A stretch of 64,000 nucleotides of DNA from Branchiostoma floridae (taxonomy: Eukaryota > Chordata > Leptocardii > Amphioxiformes > Branchiostomatidae): the NCBI RefSeq assembly GCF_000003815.2, contig NC_049992.1:13020422-13084421 (forward strand), written 5' to 3'. The stretch's first letter is position 1, and each line of letters starts with the position of its first letter. The notes below the pieces were generated by a model. It did not search any database, had not been told where the DNA came from, and saw nothing but the letters and a program-made list of their open reading frames with translations. The position numbers and the translations under genes are program-made. Of this stretch, positions 60,785-64,000 are shown in pieces.

Positions 60785-61186
60785 TAAATAGCTTATTCTG
60801 AAAATAACCTATAACAAAAATGAGTATCTTTACCTCTGACATTTTAGTATTGATATACAGTATTTTTCAAAGAATGAATTCAGCTGTGTGCTTGTATGTT
60901 ATATGTTATATTATTTGGTATAACTTGCATGAATGCAGTAAAGCCTACCAAAATAAAGACTGAAGTTGGAAGCTTTATGTCCTCAATGTGTAATGGGGCC
61001 AGGATTTGTCTACAATAAGTAACATTGCACTGTTAATCTCGCACTAGCCAACTTTCCTACCATCTTATGACAATTTAGCAATTGAGAAACAACATGTTAT
61101 ATTACATATCATGGCTTATTTTAATAGGCAGCCAGTGTTCTCTTTAGCTCAGATACATGCTGGGATGATGGTGATCATGTATGATA

Positions 61187-61361
61187 TACTGTAAATGCAG
61201 AAATGTTCGCGGTGGATTAACTTAAAATTGCCGCGAACATTTTTCAATTATGGAATTAGACAGCATTCTATGCTGTTACCGCGACTTGAATCCACCGCGA
61301 AAAGTCCCTTTTCCCGCTACCGCGAAATTAAATCCCCGCGAAATTAAATGCATTTCCAGTA
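61187..61361. mobile_element. Foldback element with GCGAAATTAAAT-type arms
   Basis: The left end TACTGTAAATGCAGAAATG and right end TGCATTTCCAGTA are imperfect inverted repeats. Inside, TTCGCGG/CCGCGAA motifs occur several times in both orientations. The ends suggest a TA-targeting MITE. Confidence 0.6.
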
Positions 61362-61479
61362 GTCAAACCTGTTCAAGTCACTACCTCTACATTAAGATCA
61401 CCTGGCCCATCTGACAACCTGGTCACATAGACCAGATTTTATTGGTACCCTGGGTGGTCATCTTGGGTAGGTTTGACTA
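61360..61479. mobile_element. TA-flanked MITE copy
   Basis: The ends TAGTCAAACCTG and AGGTTTGACTA are perfect inverted repeats. The interior shares CACTACCTCTACAT and GGGTGGTCATCTTGGGTA with the other copies. It directly abuts the foldback at 61187-61361, sharing its terminal bases. Confidence 0.65.
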
Positions 61480-62768
61480 ATTGGTGATTAGGTGTGTTTC
61501 AAGAGGGATTCTGATGGTCAGGTTGAAATAAACAGACCATCCATCAGGTTGTTCCAAATATAAAGCTTGCTAGCTTTGGTATATTTCATATTCACTCCAG
61601 TTGTTTCTTGGTAGAAACTTGTGGAGGTGAGCCAACCAGGATGGTACATGTGGATCATGTATATATTCTTTGCTGTTAGGTTTGTTGGTGGTGATATGGA
61701 AAAGCTGTTTAGTGTCTTTGCCCAAGAATAAAGACAAGGTATTTTCTATGCTAGACTTAGACTGAATTCGTAACACCCATAATCTTCTTAGATGTCTGAA
61801 CTGATCATATATTATTACAAACTTTTTTATCATCTGTAGATAATTGAAATGCTGACCTGGCTGAAGCATTGGGAAGGACACAATAATACCAAACACAATC
61901 TATGTCTGAGAACATACAGTGAACAATTTCAAAATTATTAAAGGGAAAAATATGTGAAATGTACTGTCTCAACCGAAAGAAACAAATCGTGTGTCCCAAT
62001 GAAGATGACAAGTGAGTATTTACTGGTTGTGTAAAAAGAAATCTCCAGTACCCTAACTTCAAAATCTGTCTCTACCAATATTTTTGATTTATCATTGACA
62101 CTTATGAATTGCATGTATCAAGACACGTAAGTAAGTTAGTCCAGATTATCTAAGACTCCTGGGCATTTCAATGCACTTTGGTTACTTCTAAATGTATCTG
62201 TTTAACTGCCAAGTGTACAGTTGGGTCATTCAACCCCAGTGACGTTGAGTCATGTATGACATCTTTGTCAGATACCACACATACCTACAAGCCTTCCACG
62301 TACCAGGGTGGGATGTGTGGGTCGTGGTGGAATTTACCCAACGTCTATTTCTGTATTGGTGTTATAGAGAGCTATTACATGGCTGAAAATTCATTTAAGG
62401 GTGTAGGTGTGCAGAAAAAAACATGATGCACGATTTAGACTGAAGCAGAATGTCAGCTGTTTCAAAAGTAGATCTTTGAAAAATTGTGATAACCAAAATT
62501 CTTTAGCAGTCTATCTTCAAAAAACAATAAAGGTTTTATTGTCATTTTTTACACTAATAAGTAAATTGCTATGTATGTGTACTAGTGAATGATATGTGTA
62601 CTATTGTACAATGGTAATAATTCCCTAATACACAAAACCTTGGTGCACACTCAGTCAAAATTAGGTGCACAGCTCCAATTTTTTGGTGCATATGCACCCA
62701 AACTTATTTTGAGCACCATAGTCAACTAAACTTTGTCAAACACTTTAGGTCACTTTGTTTCTCAGACT

Positions 62769-63128
62769 TTGGCCCATCTACACACAGCTTTTACCGATAT
62801 CTGTGGAGATGTCGGGAGGGATCTAGAACATAGGGGGCCGGACACCCATGGCGCTTGCAGTCATAAACATATAGTGCGATTTTCCAAATGGCGTTATATG
62901 CTAATGAGCCTTCCCGAATTCGGGGCGCATCTACACGCGCGCGAAGTTGTCGGGGACCCCTGCTAAGCTATCGGTAAGGTATCGTACGAATGGTCCGGAC
63001 CTTTCGGGAGAAATTTTCCCGATATCGTAATGGCGATATAGTAGTTCCATCTAGACGATGAAAAAAAGCTGTCGGCGAGAGGTTGTAGGCTCGCTGATAT
63101 CGGGAAAAGCTGTGTGTAGATCGTGCCT
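62769..63128. mobile_element. Foldback MITE (TIR with CTACACACAGCTTTT)
   Basis: The left arm GGCCCATCTACACACAGCTT and the right arm AAGCTGTGTGTAGAT are inverted, extending inwards through CCGATATC. The interior is GC-rich and unlike its flanks, with several TCGGG/CCCGA motifs. No clear target duplication was seen. Confidence 0.65.
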
Positions 63129-63244
63129 TTTACTGATTTACTTCTTTACTGCTGCTTTACACTGGCCACGCTTTAAACGGCGTGTGATAAGTGTTGAAGG
63201 CGGGGCAAGTAGATACCTTTGAGCAATGAGTAATGTGAATCTAA

Positions 63245-63477
63245 TCACAGATCGAAGTAGAGTTTGGCATTCAGTTTGATGAATTGGTCAGCTCTCTCAT
63301 GGTTGCAATCCATGATGGCATCCATCCTCAACTTTACATTACCCCTAGCAAGAAGGCACTGGATGCTCCACTTGTATGAATACTCATGATGAAAAGCAAG
63401 GCATCTGGGGAAATCAAGTGCTACTAGATGTTGTGCAGTATGGTAAGTTTGACCTATACAATCATTCTGTGGAACAG
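63245..63477 (-). CDS. Possible terminal coding exon of an unrecognised gene
   Basis: After a TTGTAG acceptor at 63478-63483 the frame reads about 77 residues to a TGA stop. The composition is protein-like (QNDCIGQTYHTAQHLVALDF, then YSYKWSIQCLLARG, then NHERADQFIKLNAKLYFDL). It would be the last exon of a minus-strand gene whose earlier exons are beyond 64000. I do not recognise the family, and no second exon was found between 63478 and 64000. Confidence 0.35.
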
Positions 63478-64000
63478 CTACAATATTAAGGTATATAAAG
63501 TACAAGAACTGTATTTTATTGCAAGGTGTCACAGTAGGACACATACTATACATCTTGAAACGTTCACAGTGGTTCTATTTTCACAGTTCTGTTTGTGACC
63601 TCTCTACCACCAATTTATGACAAAGGGAATATGCAAAATGTGTTTAGTTACTGTACTAAAAAATTGCTTCAATCACAGTCTTATAACACTGCAAAAACCT
63701 CTTTTCCCATGCTACCATGAAGGTAAATGGATTGACAGTACTTGTGTTTTACAATATCTTGTGTCGATGTTCATCCACCTGTATGTGGCAGTGTTGTAAT
63801 GGAGTCGAAATTACATTTACCGAACTGTTCAGTGTGTCTCTAGTGTGTCTCTCGGTGCATTGTGTCAATATCTATCATGGTTATAAATGACTTTCGTTCT
63901 GTAGGGTTACGCGATATTGAAATTCCACATGCTCTCTCCTGGTCGTGAGTGTCCTTCATTCGACACTGAAGCCATCAGTGACGTCAGTTCCATCAGCCTG

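Larger units (their letters stand above)
58311..63244. other. Intergenic stretch with foldback elements, no certain gene
   Basis: Mostly AT-rich single-copy DNA. Near 58841 a GTAAGG follows a GC-richer stretch and could be the donor of a divergent 5' exon, but nothing coding follows. Foldbacks at 60750-60784, 61187-61361 and 62769-63128 and a TA-flanked copy at 61360-61479 are listed separately. A minus-strand open frame at 61570-61896 has no recognised domain. Confidence 0.5.

Noticed and set aside
61570-61896. 108-residue minus-strand open frame
   Set aside because: AT-rich, no family recognised, no convincing splice partners. Left unannotated apart from a note.
1-64000. CRISPR arrays, operons or other prokaryotic features
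   Set aside because: Spliced genes, LINEs and MITEs show a eukaryotic nuclear genome. No direct-repeat and spacer array was seen.

Overview
The window looks like nuclear DNA of an invertebrate deuterostome. It is most likely amphioxus (Branchiostoma): intron-rich genes encode proteins close to vertebrate PARK7/DJ-1, SLC25A11 and FHAD1, and the introns are crowded with short inverted-repeat (MITE-like) elements. A 194-base run of N at 46710-46903 marks a scaffold gap. The species call is inference. Gene models were read by eye from splice sites, reading phase and family resemblance, not from transcripts.

Layout, left to right. (1) 1-4304: an L1/Tx1-like LINE on the minus strand, with intact ORF1 and an ORF2 that stays open for 1,149 codons to the window edge. 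(2) 5529-24475, minus: FHAD1-like gene A. It has an N-terminal FHA domain, a proline-rich linker and long coiled coils. Twenty-one exons are visible and the 3' end lies beyond the left edge. (3) 26697-45142, minus: FHAD1-like gene B, a complete 12-exon tandem paralogue of A encoding 884 residues. It has a much longer Ser/Pro-rich linker and stops where A continues into further coiled coils. (4) 45748-48963, plus: DJ-1/PARK7, head-to-head with gene B across about 600 bp. Its first exon encodes a 49-residue basic, Ser/Ala-rich leader in frame with the canonical DJ-1 start, which would give a mitochondrially targeted DJ-1. The following exon is lost in the assembly gap. (5) 51942-58260, minus: SLC25A11, the mitochondrial 2-oxoglutarate/malate carrier, complete in nine exons, including one intron with a GC donor. 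It is tail-to-tail with DJ-1. (6) 58261-64000: mostly intergenic, with several foldback elements and one possible terminal coding exon (63245-63477, minus).

Non-coding structure is rich. There is an 8-bp-TSD hAT-like family (three copies), a 1.55-kb Harbinger-like element with TAA duplications, a TA-flanked family with TIR CAGTCAAACCTGT (five copies or fragments), a TIR CAGGGTTGGACAAGT family (two copies), several near-perfect palindromes, and minisatellites. One minisatellite repeats the end of a gene A coding exon together with its splice donor.

The strongest leads are the in-frame mitochondrial leader on DJ-1 next to a mitochondrial carrier gene, the tandem FHAD1 duplication with diverged FHA residues and ends, two acidic micro-exons in gene A, the splice-donor minisatellite, and X-box (RFX)-like sites near the FHAD1 genes.
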